From assembly GCA_035276685.1 (NCBI GenBank), contig DATELK010000065.1:1-64000 (forward strand): 64,000 bases of DNA. Direction: 5' to 3'. The notes beneath the pieces were generated by a model that worked only from the letters and a program-made list of their open reading frames with translations, was not told the origin of the DNA and did no database searches. Each line of letters opens with the position of its first letter. Position 1 is the first letter of the stretch. A program made the translations under genes and the position numbers. The stretch is from JACVRN01 sp035276685. GTDB lineage: Bacteria > Acidobacteriota > Blastocatellia > Pyrinomonadales > Pyrinomonadaceae. Shown here in pieces: positions 63,822-64,000 of this stretch.

Positions 63822-64000
63822 CTATTTAATGAGCCGGGAAAGATACTGTTCCAGAACCCGCGTCTGCTCTTCTCTTGAGAATTCTTCGACCTTTTGCCTG
63901 ACGGAAAACGCTATACGTCCCCGTGCCTGCTTCTCCTTTATCCACTCTCTCAGGCGCTCCGCGATTTGATTAACGTCGCTTGTCACAAGCCCGAGCCCAC
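63822..64000 (-). CDS. C-terminal fragment of a GT4-type glycosyltransferase
   Basis: 58 codons and a TAG stop at 63822-63824; the rest lies beyond the right edge. The translation starts GLGLVTSDVNQIAERLREW and ends FSREEQTRVLEQYLSRLIK, matching the final helices of GT4 enzymes. It is 53 bases upstream of the methyltransferase gene. Confidence 0.7.
   Translation of the reverse strand, partial: GLGLVTSDVNQIAERLREWIKEKQARGRIAFSVRQKVEEFSREEQTRVLEQYLSRLIK

Overview
The window is a GC-rich bacterial surface-polysaccharide locus of about 64 kb. Every long gene but one lies on the minus strand, so the locus reads from right to left. It holds 47 supportable protein genes, two of them cut by the window edges. 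No rRNA, tRNA, CRISPR array, transposase or replication origin is visible. Gene content and style (heparinase-like lyase, malectin/Kelch surface protein with Pro-Thr linkers, many GT2/GT4 enzymes, paired asparagine-synthetase-like amidotransferases) suggest a large-genome soil-type bacterium, possibly Acidobacteriota (Blastocatellia). That placement is inference from style only; no marker gene is present.

Right end, 64.0-53.3 kb: a GT4 fragment, a methyltransferase with a zinc-ribbon head, a GT4, then six genes joined by 4-base stop/start overlaps (hexapeptide acyltransferase, rfbF, rfbG, C-methyltransferase, RmlC-type epimerase, SDR reductase). These probably make a CDP-activated, C-methyl-branched 6-deoxysugar. 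A GT4 and a large membrane protein follow.

Middle right, 53.3-36.5 kb: an amidotransferase, an RmlA-like nucleotidyltransferase with a cupin partner, a polyprenyl-phosphate glycosyltransferase with a GT39-like membrane transferase, a GT4, galE, a second epimerase, a WecA-type priming transferase fused to the membrane/CoA-binding half of a CapD-type protein, a TPR/jelly-roll protein with an O-antigen-ligase-like protein, a methyltransferase and a hotdog thioesterase.

Middle, 36.5-27.5 kb: UDP-glucuronate decarboxylase whose active site is split by a 332-residue intein, a long-chain acyl-CoA synthetase, and a stand-alone adenylation-carrier-thioesterase protein. Then come the only plus-strand gene (a small zinc-finger anti-sigma-like protein) and, divergent from it, a sigma-like HTH protein.

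Left, 27.4-0 kb: an O-antigen-ligase-like protein, three GT2 enzymes, a Wzm/Wzt ABC exporter, a 2648-residue secreted multidomain protein, two tandem-duplicate GT2 enzymes, three GT4 enzymes, two amidotransferases and a partial heparinase II/III-type lyase.

Working model: nucleotide sugars are made locally (UDP-Xyl, UDP-Gal, an RmlA product, a CDP-branched sugar). WecA-like priming on undecaprenyl phosphate and about thirteen glycosyltransferases build the chain. Amidotransferases, methyltransferases and acyl-handling enzymes decorate it. Wzm/Wzt exports it and O-antigen-ligase-like proteins finish it. Two families of long palindromic repeats (three and four copies) sit at gene 3' ends and often supply the stop codon.
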